The position numbers were made by a program, and so were the translations under genes. Shown piece by piece: positions 42,385 through 49,748 of a stretch of DNA of 64,000 nucleotides. How positions within the stretch are numbered: position 1 is the stretch's first letter; every line of letters starts with the position of its first letter. The stretch spans positions 5,645,501-5,709,500 of the forward strand of contig NZ_CP110644.1 of assembly GCF_026153515.1 (NCBI RefSeq), read 5' to 3'. Source of the stretch: Pseudomonas sp. KU26590 (GTDB taxonomy: Bacteria > Pseudomonadota > Gammaproteobacteria > Pseudomonadales > Pseudomonadaceae). Under the pieces are notes generated by a model. It saw only the letters and a program-made list of their open reading frames with translations, did no database searches and was not told where the DNA came from.

Positions 42385-43466
42385 GTTCTACGTTCGACCC
42401 TGCAAGCTATACCGCTCAGCTCGATGCGAAGGCCGCGCGCCTGCGCGAGTTGCTGGCGCCTTTCGAGGCGCCGGAACCTCAGGTCTTCGATTCGCCGCGC
42501 GAGCATTACCGCCTGCGCGCCGAGTTCCGCCTGTGGCGCGACGACGGCAAGCGTCACTACGCCATGTTCACGCCGGGCGACAAGCACACGCCGATCCTGA
42601 TCAATGACTTCCCCATCGCCAGCCAGCAGATCAACGCGCTGATGCCGGTGCTGCGGGATCGTTGGGAGGCGAGCAAGACGCTCAATCACAAGCTGTTTCA
42701 GGTGGACTTTCTGACCACGCTGGCCGGCGAGGGCATGATCACCCTGTGCTATCACCGCCCGCTGGATGACGCCTGGCAGGTCGAGGCCGAGCAATTGGCG
42801 GCTGATCTGAAGGTCAGCGTGATCGGCCGTTCGAAAGGTCAGCGTCTGGTGATCGGTCGCGATTACGTGACCGAGGAGCTGGAAGTCGCCGGTCGCACCT
42901 TTAGCTATCGCCAGCCGGAGGGCGCGTTCACCCAGCCCAATGGCACGGTGAACCAGAAAATGCTGAGCTGGGCGTATGACGCGCTGGGCGACCGCGACGA
43001 CGATTTGCTGGAGCTGTATTGCGGCAACGGCAACTTCACGCTGCCGTTGGCGACCCGCGTGCGCAAGGTGCTGGCGACCGAGATCAGCAAGACGTCGGTC
43101 AATGCGGCGCTGAGTAACCTGGCGGACAACGGTGTGGATAACGTGTCGCTGGTGCGCCTGTCGGCTGAAGAGCTGACCGAAGCCCTGAATGAGGTGCGCC
43201 CGTTCCGTCGTCTGGCCGGTATCGATCTGAAAAGCTACGACTTCGGCAGCGTGTTCGTCGACCCGCCCCGCGCCGGCATGGACCCGGACACCTGTGAACT
43301 GACGCGACGTTTCGAGCGCATCCTGTACATCTCGTGCAACCCGGAAACCCTGGCCGCCAACATCGCACAGCTGCACGACACCCACCGGGTCGAGCGGTGC
43401 GCGCTGTTTGATCAGTTCCCGTATACCCATCACATGGAGTCGGGGGTTTTGCTGGTTCGCCGCTGA
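42381..43466 (+). CDS. trmA: tRNA (uracil-5-)-methyltransferase
   Basis: 361 residues. Makes m5U54 (ribothymidine) in the T loop of tRNAs. Conserved parts: [47 protein letters not shown] (SAM motif I), [10 protein letters not shown] and the catalytic cysteine in [14 protein letters not shown] (about residue 319), and the C-terminal [15 protein letters not shown]. Translation is coupled to the permease gene through ATGA. Confidence 0.96.
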   Translation: MSSTFDPASYTAQLDAKAARLRELLAPFEAPEPQVFDSPREHYRLRAEFRLWRDDGKRHYAMFTPGDKHTPILINDFPIASQQINALMPVLRDRWEASKTLNHKLFQVDFLTTLAGEGMITLCYHRPLDDAWQVEAEQLAADLKVSVIGRSKGQRLVIGRDYVTEELEVAGRTFSYRQPEGAFTQPNGTVNQKMLSWAYDALGDRDDDLLELYCGNGNFTLPLATRVRKVLATEISKTSVNAALSNLADNGVDNVSLVRLSAEELTEALNEVRPFRRLAGIDLKSYDFGSVFVDPPRAGMDPDTCELTRRFERILYISCNPETLAANIAQLHDTHRVERCALFDQFPYTHHMESGVLLVRR

Positions 43467-43504
43467 CAGCGCGATTGGGGCCAACCCTTCGCGTAAACCC
43501 GCTG

Positions 43505-43594
43505 CGTAGGGGCCCGCTCGCTGGCGAACAAAGGGCGTCTATCGACATGAATGTGTCTGACACTCCGCGTTCGCCAGCAAGCCGGCTCCTACAG
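43505..43594. repeat. Inverted REP-like pair, diverged type
   Basis: GTAGGGGCCCGCTCGCTGGCGAAC faces GTTCGCCAGCAAGCCGGCTCCTAC (parts quoted overlap); this is the variant REP class with CTGGCGAA instead of TTGCCCGCG. Confidence 0.75.
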
Positions 43595-43598
43595 AGCG

Positions 43599-43700
43599 GT
43601 GTGTCAGCAGGACCGGTTTCATTCGGAAATTGGTGTGTCAGCAAGACCGGTTTCATCCGGAAATTGGTGTGCCAGTAGGACCGGCTTTAGCCGGGAAGAG
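43599..43700. repeat. 34-bp tandem repeat, three units, REP-derived
   Basis: Units begin at 43599, 43633 and 43667, each GTGTGYCAGYARGACCGGYTT followed by a half palindrome. Units 1 and 2 differ at only two positions; unit 3 carries a consensus REP (AGGACCGGCTTTAGCCGGGA). Confidence 0.8.
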
Positions 43701-43854
43701 CCGTCAGTCACTTCATAAAACTGCCCCCCATGACCTGCATGCGCACGCAGCATATCCCGCACCATCCATCATTAAATTCCTGACAGCTAGCGGCGAACGG
43801 CACCAGACCGGTGTATAACTCTCGGCCGTCTTTCGCTTCGATGGATGCCTAGCC

Positions 43855-45147
43855 TTGAGCCCCGAATCGCCCGCCCCGTCCTCTGAATCCTCCGCTAAAA
43901 GCGCCCTGCGGCTGCCCGGCTTTTTCGCCTTCCTGACCGCGCGCCTTGCCGCTGTTTTCGCCATGCAGATTCAGGCGGTCGTGGTTGCCTGGCAGGTCTA
44001 CGACATGACCCGCAGCCCGATTTCGCTGGCCTATGTGGGCCTGGCGCAGTTCATTCCCATGCTGCTGCTGTTGATGCCGGCCGGCGACCTGATCGACCGC
44101 TACGACCGCAAGTTGATCCTGAGCATCAGTTGGTCGGTGCAAGCGGTGTGCAGCCTGATGCTGATGCTGTTCTCGGTCACGCACCATCAAGACACGCGAC
44201 TGATCTACGCCACCTTGGCGTTATTCGGTTGCGCACGGGCGTTCACCGGGCCGGCGCTGCAGAGCCTGCTGCCGCAAGTCGTCCCGCGCGAAAAACTCGC
44301 CTCGGCCATCGCCACCAACAGCATGATCATGCGCATCGCCACCATCGCCGGGCCTCTGGTCGGCGGCGGTCTGTACGCCGCGGGCGGCGGCGGGCTGACT
44401 TATTCCGTGTGCATGGCCAGCTTTATCGCCGGCGTGCTGTTGCTGATCCGCGTGCCGGTGCTGTACGCCGGCAAGAAGCAAATTCTCGAGTCCACGGCCT
44501 GGAAGCGCTTCACCGCAGGCATCGCGTTCATCCGCTCGCGGCCCATCATCCTGGGCACCATTTCCCTGGACCTGTTCGCCGTGCTGCTCGGCGGCGTGGT
44601 AGCGCTGCTGCCAATTTATGCTCACGAAGTGCTGCACCTGGGGCCCCAAGGGCTGGGCGCGCTGCGCAGTGCGATGAGCCTGGGCGAGGTCAGCACCGGT
44701 CTCTACCTGAGCTTCCGGCCTTTTGATCGACACGTCGGTCTGGTCATGTTCATCGCCGTCGCGGTGTTCGGTGTCGCCAATCTGGTGTTCGCCCTGTCGA
44801 CGCTGTTCTGGCTGTCGCTGCTGGCCTTGATGATCGCCGGTGCAGCAGACATGGTCAGCGTCTACATTCGCTCCACGCTGGTGCAATTCTCGACGCCGGA
44901 CGACATGCGCGGGCGGGTCAACGCCGTGAATATGCTATTCATCGGTTCGTCCAACGAGCTGGGCGAATTTCGCGCCGGCAGCAGCGCAGCGCTCTGGGGC
45001 GCCGTGCCGGCAGCGATCATCGGCGGCCTCTGCACACTGAGTGTCGTGGGCGCCTGGATGGTCGGTTTCAAGGCCTTGCGCCAAGTCAACCACTTCGCCG
45101 ACGCCTCGCCGGCCGAGACCACCGAGAAGCAGACGGCGCGGGTTTGA
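43855..45147 (+). CDS. MFS transporter, EntS-like
   Basis: 430 residues with about 12 membrane segments. It resembles the EntS/MFS_3 group of enterobactin and related exporters: VVAWQVYDMTRSPISLAYVGLAQFIPML, PAGDLIDRYDRKLIL (motif A), and TPDDMRGRVNAVNMLFIGSSNELGEFRAG. The gene has no usable ATG near the start: an ATG at 43845 is out of frame and another at 43841 stops at once, so TTG 43855 is the likely start, with later Met residues inside TM1. Substrate unknown. It borders the Hcp island. Confidence 0.85.
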   Translation: MSPESPAPSSESSAKSALRLPGFFAFLTARLAAVFAMQIQAVVVAWQVYDMTRSPISLAYVGLAQFIPMLLLLMPAGDLIDRYDRKLILSISWSVQAVCSLMLMLFSVTHHQDTRLIYATLALFGCARAFTGPALQSLLPQVVPREKLASAIATNSMIMRIATIAGPLVGGGLYAAGGGGLTYSVCMASFIAGVLLLIRVPVLYAGKKQILESTAWKRFTAGIAFIRSRPIILGTISLDLFAVLLGGVVALLPIYAHEVLHLGPQGLGALRSAMSLGEVSTGLYLSFRPFDRHVGLVMFIAVAVFGVANLVFALSTLFWLSLLALMIAGAADMVSVYIRSTLVQFSTPDDMRGRVNAVNMLFIGSSNELGEFRAGSSAALWGAVPAAIIGGLCTLSVVGAWMVGFKALRQVNHFADASPAETTEKQTARV

Positions 45148-45254
45148 TGTAAGCCCTCATGGGTATGTGCTGTTGGCGCGTACCCTCTGCGCGCCACGGG
45201 AATGCGGCCACTTCCCCATCACTTTTGAACGACTACTGCGGCGAACATTACCCG

Positions 45255-45272
45255 TTACGGAATCTTCCGTAA
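45255..45272. promoter_or_regulatory. Palindrome upstream of hcp-1, candidate operator
   Basis: TTACGGAATCTTCCGTAA: 8-bp perfect arms around a 2-bp centre, about 123 bp before the hcp-1 ATG. The same palindrome precedes hcp-2. Candidate binding site for a dimeric regulator; no factor can be named. Confidence 0.5.
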
Positions 45273-45360
45273 GACGTGCCACGGGACCAGTGTAGGACCG
45301 TTCTGAAAATCACTTTCAGCCCCCCTCGCCGCGCTTCAAAGCCCAATGCCCTCTCCCTAT

Positions 45361-45387
45361 CCTTGCTGGACCTGAACTCAGCAAGGA
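45361..45387 (+). promoter_or_regulatory. hcp-1 leader hairpin overlapping the Shine-Dalgarno
   Basis: CCTTGCTG (45361-45368) pairs with CAGCAAGG (45379-45386). The 3' arm contains most of the ribosome site AAGGA (45383-45387), 8 nt before the ATG. Two GGA triplets, one by the loop and one in the ribosome site, are the pattern that RsmA/CsrA proteins recognise. Confidence 0.5.
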
Positions 45388-45395
45388 CGAAACAC

Positions 45396-45884
45396 ATGGC
45401 GTTTGACGGATTCATCAAGGTGAACGGGATCGAAGGCGAGTCGCTGGACGAGCGACACAAGGGCTGGATGGAAATCGTCGCCTACGACTTCGGCGTCAGC
45501 CAAAGCACATCGGCCACCGCCAGCTCGAACGGCGGCGCAGGCTCGGGTCGGGCCAGCCTCAGCGACTTCAGCTTCAGCAAGCGCCTGGACAAATCCAGCG
45601 CTGCGTTGTTTGAGGCCAGTTGCGCCGGCACGCACATTAAGGACCTCACGTTGTGCCTGTACCGGGCTGGCGGCGAGAAGCTCAAATACTACGAAGTGCG
45701 CCTCGAAGAAGTCATCATTTCTGACTTCAGCCAAAGCGGGGAAAGCGGCGAGCCGCTGGAACACGTGCAAATCAACTTCGGCCGCGTCCGCATTCTGTAC
45801 ACCCAGCAAAAACGCAGCGATGGCGTGGCGGCCGGCAATGTAGTTGGCGGCTGGGACCGCATCGCCAACAAGCGCTTTAGCTGA
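45396..45884 (+). CDS. hcp: Hcp1-family type VI secretion protein, copy 1
   Basis: 162 residues of the Hcp1/TssD family: MAFDGFIKVNGIEGESLDE, the variable loop SQSTSATASSNGGAGSGRASLSDF, and DLTLCLYRAGGEKLKYYEVRLEEVIISDFSQSGESG. Hcp forms hexameric rings that build the T6SS tube, can carry small effectors in its lumen, and is itself secreted. It differs from copy 2 by only five residues. The start is ATG 45396 with AAGGA 8 nt upstream; the frame stays open further 5' without similarity. The gene is followed after 9 bp by the effector. No tss genes or vgrG are nearby, so the machinery must be encoded elsewhere. Confidence 0.95.
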   Translation: MAFDGFIKVNGIEGESLDERHKGWMEIVAYDFGVSQSTSATASSNGGAGSGRASLSDFSFSKRLDKSSAALFEASCAGTHIKDLTLCLYRAGGEKLKYYEVRLEEVIISDFSQSGESGEPLEHVQINFGRVRILYTQQKRSDGVAAGNVVGGWDRIANKRFS

Positions 45885-45961
45885 GGACTGCAAATGTCCA
45901 AGCCCTATGTGTTTATCAATGACCGCATACAAACGTATTTCACACTCAAGGCTCGGGTGGG

Positions 45962-45966
45962 CGGAG
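45962..45966. repeat. IS target-site duplication, left
   Basis: CGGAG at 45962-45966 matches CGGAG at 47634-47638; the uninterrupted copy-2 gene has only one equivalent site (GGGGGCGGTGCG). Confidence 0.75.
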
Positions 45967-46042
45967 GCCCCCGGTGTCAGGATAGTTGTCGCCTCTCCGG
46001 TTTTTCCTAAAAAAGTATATCGGGGGCGGAAAGAGACTGGTC

Positions 46043-46546
46043 GTGCCGTACTATTCACCTGAACGCAGAGCCGCATTACTCAAAATGCTGCTTCCCCCGC
46101 TGAACCTGTCGATGGCCGAGGTTTCCCGGCGCGAAGGGGTCAGCGAAATGTCTTTGTCCAACTGGCGCAAACAGCTCAGTTCTGAAGGAAGTGCAGTGTC
46201 CGAAAACAAGCCGCTGACCGAGAACTGGTCAGCCGAAACCAAGTTTGCTGTCGTGCTTGAAGCCGCCGGTTTGTCCGAGATCGACCTGGGTGAATACTGC
46301 CGCCGCAAAGGCCTTTACCCCGAGCAAATCACGGCCTGGCGACAAGCCTTCATCACCGGCCAGAAATCGGAAAAGGCCCTGCAAAAAGAAGAACGAGACC
46401 AGGCGCGCAAAGACAAGAAACGCATCCAGGAACTTGAGCGCGAACTGCGCCGCAAAGACAAGGCGCTCGCTGAAACAGCCGCGTTATTGGTGCTGCGAAA
46501 AAAGCTCAACGACTACTGGGGAACGACCGACGACGAGGCCAACTAA
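46043..46546 (+). CDS. IS3-family transposase OrfA
   Basis: 167 residues from GTG 46043 (MPYYSPERRAALLKMLLPP). Helix-turn-helix parts are seen twice: SMAEVSRREGVSEMSLSNWRKQL and SEIDLGEYCRRKGLYPEQITAWRQAF. A lysine/arginine-rich coiled coil follows (KDKKRIQELERELRRKDKALAETAALLVLRKKL), which in IS3 OrfA proteins mediates oligomerisation. The frame is longer than average for OrfA and ends in TAA 46546. The heptamer at 46498 lets ribosomes shift to the OrfB frame. Confidence 0.88.
   Translation: MPYYSPERRAALLKMLLPPLNLSMAEVSRREGVSEMSLSNWRKQLSSEGSAVSENKPLTENWSAETKFAVVLEAAGLSEIDLGEYCRRKGLYPEQITAWRQAFITGQKSEKALQKEERDQARKDKKRIQELERELRRKDKALAETAALLVLRKKLNDYWGTTDDEAN
46498..46504 (+). other. Programmed -1 frameshift heptamer
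   Basis: A_AAA_AAG in the OrfA reading phase (CGA AAA AAG). Slipping back one base enters the OrfB frame, which is open upstream of 46573 through this point, and yields an OrfAB fusion transposase, as known for IS3 elements. Confidence 0.8.
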
Positions 46547-46572
46547 CGTCTCTGCCAGAGCGGCAGTTACTC

Positions 46573-47598
46573 GTGGCCTGGCTGGGCGAAGCGGTCGCGG
46601 CGGGAGCCAGAAAAATCAGGGCCTGTCGGGAAGTTGGTCTGTCGCTGCGCACCTTGCAACGGTGGACTCAAACAGACGCTATCCAGACCGACGCCCGTAC
46701 GACGGTCACACGGCCAACGCCACGAAATGCGCTGACCGAGGCAGAGCGACAGGCCATTGTGACGCTGTGTAACAGCCCGCAGTATGCCCACTTGCCGCCA
46801 AGCCAGATCGTGCCGCGCCTGGCCGATCAAGGGCGCTATCTGGCGTCGGAGGCGACGATCTATCGTGTCTTGCGAGCGACGGGGCAACAGCAACATCGAG
46901 GCCGTAGTCAGCGCCCCAGACGGTACGCCGCACCAACGACGCATGCGGCCAAAGCGCCGAACCAAGTGTGGTCGTGGGACATCACGTACCTGCCGTCGCC
47001 GATACGCGGCCAGTTTTATTACCTCTATCTGATCGAGGATATTTACAGCCGCAAGGCCGTGGGCTGGGAAGTCTATGAGGCGGAAAGTGGCGAGAAAGCC
47101 GCTGCGCTGCTGCAACGCAGCGTGATCGGTGAGCAGTGTTTACAAGACCCGCTGGTGCTGCACTCGGATAACGGCGCGCCGATGAAATCGGTGACACTGC
47201 TGAGCAAAATGTACGACCTGGGTATCACCCCGTCACGTGGCCGACCGCGTGTCAGCAACGACAATCCGTACTCGGAGTCGTTGTTTAGAACACTGAAATA
47301 CTGCCCGCAATGGCCGCAGGATGGTTTTGCCAGTTTGGACGCCGCACGCAGCTGGGTGAGGGACTTCATACGGTGGTACAACAACGAGCACCGACATAGC
47401 CGTATCCGGTTCGTCACACCGGCTGAGCGGCATCGAGGACTGGATCATAAAGTCTTGGCCCAGCGACATGAGCTGTACGAACGAGCCAAGGAAAAAAGAC
47501 CGGAACGGTGGTCAGGCCGGACGCGTAACTGGGAACCGATCGGCACCGTGCTGCTGAATCCGGATCGAGAGCAACAGGTCGAGAAAAGAGCAGCATAG
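46573..47598 (+). CDS. IS3-family transposase OrfB (DDE integrase core)
   Basis: 341 residues counting from GTG 46573; in nature probably made as the C-terminal part of OrfAB. An HTH region (REVGLSLRTLQRW) precedes the rve core. Catalytic acids: D in VWSWDITYLPS, D in VLHSDNGAPM and E in NDNPYSESLFRTLKY. C-terminal YNNEHRHSRIRFVTPAERH is typical of IS3 OrfB. All catalytic residues are present, so the element may be active. Confidence 0.9.
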   Translation: MAWLGEAVAAGARKIRACREVGLSLRTLQRWTQTDAIQTDARTTVTRPTPRNALTEAERQAIVTLCNSPQYAHLPPSQIVPRLADQGRYLASEATIYRVLRATGQQQHRGRSQRPRRYAAPTTHAAKAPNQVWSWDITYLPSPIRGQFYYLYLIEDIYSRKAVGWEVYEAESGEKAAALLQRSVIGEQCLQDPLVLHSDNGAPMKSVTLLSKMYDLGITPSRGRPRVSNDNPYSESLFRTLKYCPQWPQDGFASLDAARSWVRDFIRWYNNEHRHSRIRFVTPAERHRGLDHKVLAQRHELYERAKEKRPERWSGRTRNWEPIGTVLLNPDREQQVEKRAA

Positions 47599-47633
47599 TT
47601 AGACGGTGACGCGACAACTACCTTGAAAAACGC

Positions 47634-47638
47634 CGGAG
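47634..47638. repeat. IS target-site duplication, right
   Basis: CGGAG, repeat of 45962-45966; the effector frame resumes here with GGA GGT GCG AAG. Confidence 0.75.
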
Positions 47639-48515
47639 GTGCGAAGTTCGACGTGCTTAACGCGCATATCAGAAACGTTGTGGTGATGCCGGGCCAACTG
47701 GTGATTGTCAGCGACGGTTCACCCGGCACTCTGACGGCGGAAGAAACCGAGCTGATGAACCTGGCGCGTAACGTCCATCGTCAAGTGAAAGGCGCGGGCA
47801 GCCAGCTCATCGAGAACTATGACCTGCTTCAGAACATGCTCAGTTACGGATCGCTGGGTATTGGCGCTGCCACCGGCAGTTGGAACAAGCACCTCAACAG
47901 CGTGCAGAAAACCCTCGAAGACATTGAGCGGCTTTACGAACTGTCGCTTGCGCGCGGAACGCCCATCGCCCGACAGGAATTCATCAACCAGCGGCGAGTG
48001 CTGTTTGCCACGCTTGATAAGCAACTGGAGGGAATTGCCCGCTGGGGCACCGGGCTACGGAAAAAGGGGCCGCTGAAGAAGATGCTGGGGTTATCGACCA
48101 AGAGTTATTTGCGGACTGGGGAGATTCAGGGATATGCGGAGCGGGTTGGGCGGATCGCTAGAGTGGCGAAGTTGCTGAAATTGGGAACGCCTGTGGGGAT
48201 TGGGCTAAATACGTTCTCCTCTTACCTAGAGATAAGAGAGGCGTGCTCCTTAGGCCGGGAGGAAACGTGTACACGAGCAAAATATGTACAAAGCGGAAAA
48301 CTTGTCAGCGGGGTGGGCGCTGGGATGATAGGCGGCACTCTCGGCGCATCTGCACTTGCTCCGATATGTGTAGCGGTACTTGGGGCCGTTTCCGGAGGAC
48401 CCGCCGCGCTCGGATGCGCCATCGTTACTGCGGCGGTGGGGGGATACGGCGGTGGGCTCATCGGTGAGAATGTCGGAGAGTCAATGGGCGAGTTAATCTA
48501 TGAGTGGCGTCCTTA

Positions 48516-48899
48516 ATGCATTCTTTAGCTTTAGGGATATCGAGCCTGATTTTGACGTTTTCAATGTGGTGCAACCTAATTATCTTAATGTGTTTCACCT
48601 ACAGAAATATCGAACACCTTGAAGACATGCTATCTGACTGCAGCTGCATCAATCACTTTAGAGCGATCTGGCAAGGAGGGATAATAGGCAGACACATGCG
48701 CTTTAATATGGTGATGATGGTGGTCACATTTCCGAACGTAATGTACAGACGAGGCGATACCACTAAAGATGCTCACCATCGCATTCCTTTCCGTCTCAAG
48801 CGGTGGATCTGGGGCATTTACATCTGGCTCTATCTCAATGGTTTCTGCCTCGCCCTGTTGGCTTATCTGATAAAGGCGTCACGGGAAGGACCGACTTGA
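48516..48899 (+). CDS. Putative membrane immunity protein, copy 1
   Basis: 127 residues. The ATG overlaps the effector stop (TAATG), so the two are translationally coupled. Three hydrophobic segments: about residues 8-31, 68-78 (weaker) and 99-121. Motifs shared with the other three members: RNIEHLE, GGIIGRHMRFNMV, FPNVMYRRG and RWIWGIY. Membrane partners of this kind protect against pore-forming T6SS effectors in known pairs (for example Tse4/Tsi4 in P. aeruginosa). The function here is inferred from position and topology. The DNA is visibly more AT-rich than neighbouring core genes, a sign of transfer. Confidence 0.75.
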   Translation: MHSLALGISSLILTFSMWCNLIILMCFTYRNIEHLEDMLSDCSCINHFRAIWQGGIIGRHMRFNMVMMVVTFPNVMYRRGDTTKDAHHRIPFRLKRWIWGIYIWLYLNGFCLALLAYLIKASREGPT

Positions 48900-49109
48900 C
48901 TAACACGGAGCTGAAATCGGTTGGGATCAGTGGTGGCCTAATCGGTAAATTCATTGACGAAGACGCCTCGCTGGTCGAAACCAAAAGAAACAGAATGCCT
49001 GGGTATAACCCAAGATTGGATTCGCTGTTGGCACGCACTCTCTGCGCGCCACGCGAATGCGGACACTTCCCCATCACGTTTGAACGCCTACTGCGTCGAA
49101 CATTACCCG

Positions 49110-49127
49110 TTACGGAATCTTCCGTAA
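49110..49127. promoter_or_regulatory. Palindrome upstream of hcp-2, candidate operator
   Basis: TTACGGAATCTTCCGTAA, identical to 45255-45272 and at nearly the same distance from its hcp start. Confidence 0.5.
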
Positions 49128-49215
49128 GACGGGCCATGGGGCCAGCGTAGGACCGTTCTGAAAATCACTTTCTGCCCCCCTCGCCGCGCTTCAAAGCCCA
49201 ATGCCCCCTCCCTAT

Positions 49216-49242
49216 CCTTGCTGGATCTGAACTCAGCAAGGA
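49216..49242 (+). promoter_or_regulatory. hcp-2 leader hairpin overlapping the Shine-Dalgarno
   Basis: CCTTGCTG (49216-49223) pairs with CAGCAAGG (49234-49241); AAGGA (49238-49242) is the ribosome site, 8 nt before ATG 49251. Same design as hcp-1; the loop differs by one base. Confidence 0.5.
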
Positions 49243-49250
49243 CACGCAGC

Positions 49251-49739
49251 ATGGCATTTGACGGATTCATCAAGGTGAACGGGATCGACGGCGAGTCGCT
49301 GGACGAGCGAAACAAGGGCTGGATCGAAATCGTCGCCTACGACTTCGGCGTCAGCCAAAGCACATCGGCAACCGCCAGCTCGAACGGCGGCGCAGGTTCG
49401 GGACGGGCCAGCCTCAGCGACTTCAGCTTCAGCAAACGTCTGGACAAATCCAGCGCTGCACTGTTTGAAGCCAGTTGCGCGGGCACGCACATCAAGGACC
49501 TGACCTTGTGCCTCTACCGCGCCGGTGGAGACAAACTCAAGTACTACGAAGTGCGCCTCGAAGAAGTCATCATTTCTGACTTCAGCCAAAGCGGTGAAAG
49601 CGGCGAGCCGCTGGAACACGTGCAAATCAACTTCGGCCGCGTCCGCATTCTGTACACCCAGCAAAAACGCAGCGACGGCGCGGCGGCCGGCAATGTAGTT
49701 GGCGGCTGGGACCGCATCGCCAACAAGCGCTTTAGCTGA
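49251..49739 (+). CDS. hcp: Hcp1-family type VI secretion protein, copy 2
   Basis: 162 residues, same Hcp1 family features as copy 1; five substitutions only (for example D at position 13 for E, N at 21 for H). Start ATG 49251 with AAGGA 8 nt before. The effector gene follows 9 bp after the stop. Near identity of the two Hcps with divergence further downstream indicates recent duplication or recombination with exchange of the effector end. Confidence 0.95.
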   Translation: MAFDGFIKVNGIDGESLDERNKGWIEIVAYDFGVSQSTSATASSNGGAGSGRASLSDFSFSKRLDKSSAALFEASCAGTHIKDLTLCLYRAGGDKLKYYEVRLEEVIISDFSQSGESGEPLEHVQINFGRVRILYTQQKRSDGAAAGNVVGGWDRIANKRFS

Positions 49740-49748
49740 GGATCGTCC

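Larger units (their letters stand above)
43467..43854. other. 388-bp intergenic region with REP pair and a 34-bp tandem array
   Basis: Contains a diverged inverted REP pair (43505-43594), a three-unit 34-bp tandem repeat (43599-43700) and the promoter of the MFS gene. TAACTCTCGGCCGTC just before 43855 shows no clear -10. No small gene seen. Confidence 0.6.
45171..45395 (+). promoter_or_regulatory. hcp-1 upstream region (duplicated at hcp-2)
   Basis: About 225 bp before hcp-1 is nearly identical to 49026-49250 before hcp-2, starting TGTTGGCRCGYAC. The duplication thus includes the control region. It contains the palindrome at 45255-45272 and the leader hairpin at 45361-45386. I could not assign a confident -35/-10 or a sigma-54 site. 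Confidence 0.65.
45967..47633 (+). mobile_element. IS3-family insertion sequence inside effector copy 1
   Basis: About 1,667 bp bounded by CGGAG duplicates. Subterminal inverted repeats are TCAGGATAGTTGTCGC (45977-45992) and, on the other end, GCGACAACTACCTTGA (47611-47626), 14 of 16 positions matching. It carries orfA and orfB in the arrangement of IS3 elements with a frameshift signal between them. It lies in the same direction as the effector genes. The exact IS name is not assigned. Confidence 0.88.
45894..48516 (+). pseudogene. Putative Hcp-linked pore-forming effector, copy 1, split by an IS
   Basis: ATG 45894 starts MSKPYVFINDRIQTYFTLKARVGG, identical in pattern to copy 2, and is then cut by the IS3-family element at 45966; the broken frame stops at 46010. 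The rest of the gene (GGAKFDVLNAHIRNVVV ...) resumes at 47634 and runs to TAA 48516. Removing the IS and one 5-bp duplicate restores one frame of about 316 residues. The C-terminal 75 residues are Gly-rich and hydrophobic (GAGMIGGTLGASALAPICVAV, GCAIVTAAVGGYGGGLIGE) and differ from copy 2. A TTG at 47623 could start a product lacking only the first ~24 residues, so loss of function is likely but not certain. Confidence 0.85.
48900..49250 (+). promoter_or_regulatory. hcp-2 upstream region
   Basis: From about 49026 this repeats the hcp-1 upstream region (45171-45395), including palindrome and leader hairpin. The preceding ~125 bp (48900-49025) can be read as an open frame but has no start site I trust; it may be a remnant left by the duplication. 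Confidence 0.55.

Noticed and set aside
45171..45395. Sigma-54 promoter before hcp (TTGGCRCG...CTGCGC)
   Set aside because: The GG and GC doublets are 12 nt apart in both copies; the -24/-12 element needs 10. The downstream half also lacks TTGC.
48803..49150. Open frame running from immunity 1 into the hcp-2 promoter region
   Set aside because: Most of it translates the duplicated non-coding promoter, and the same translation appears before hcp-1. No ribosome site or family similarity.
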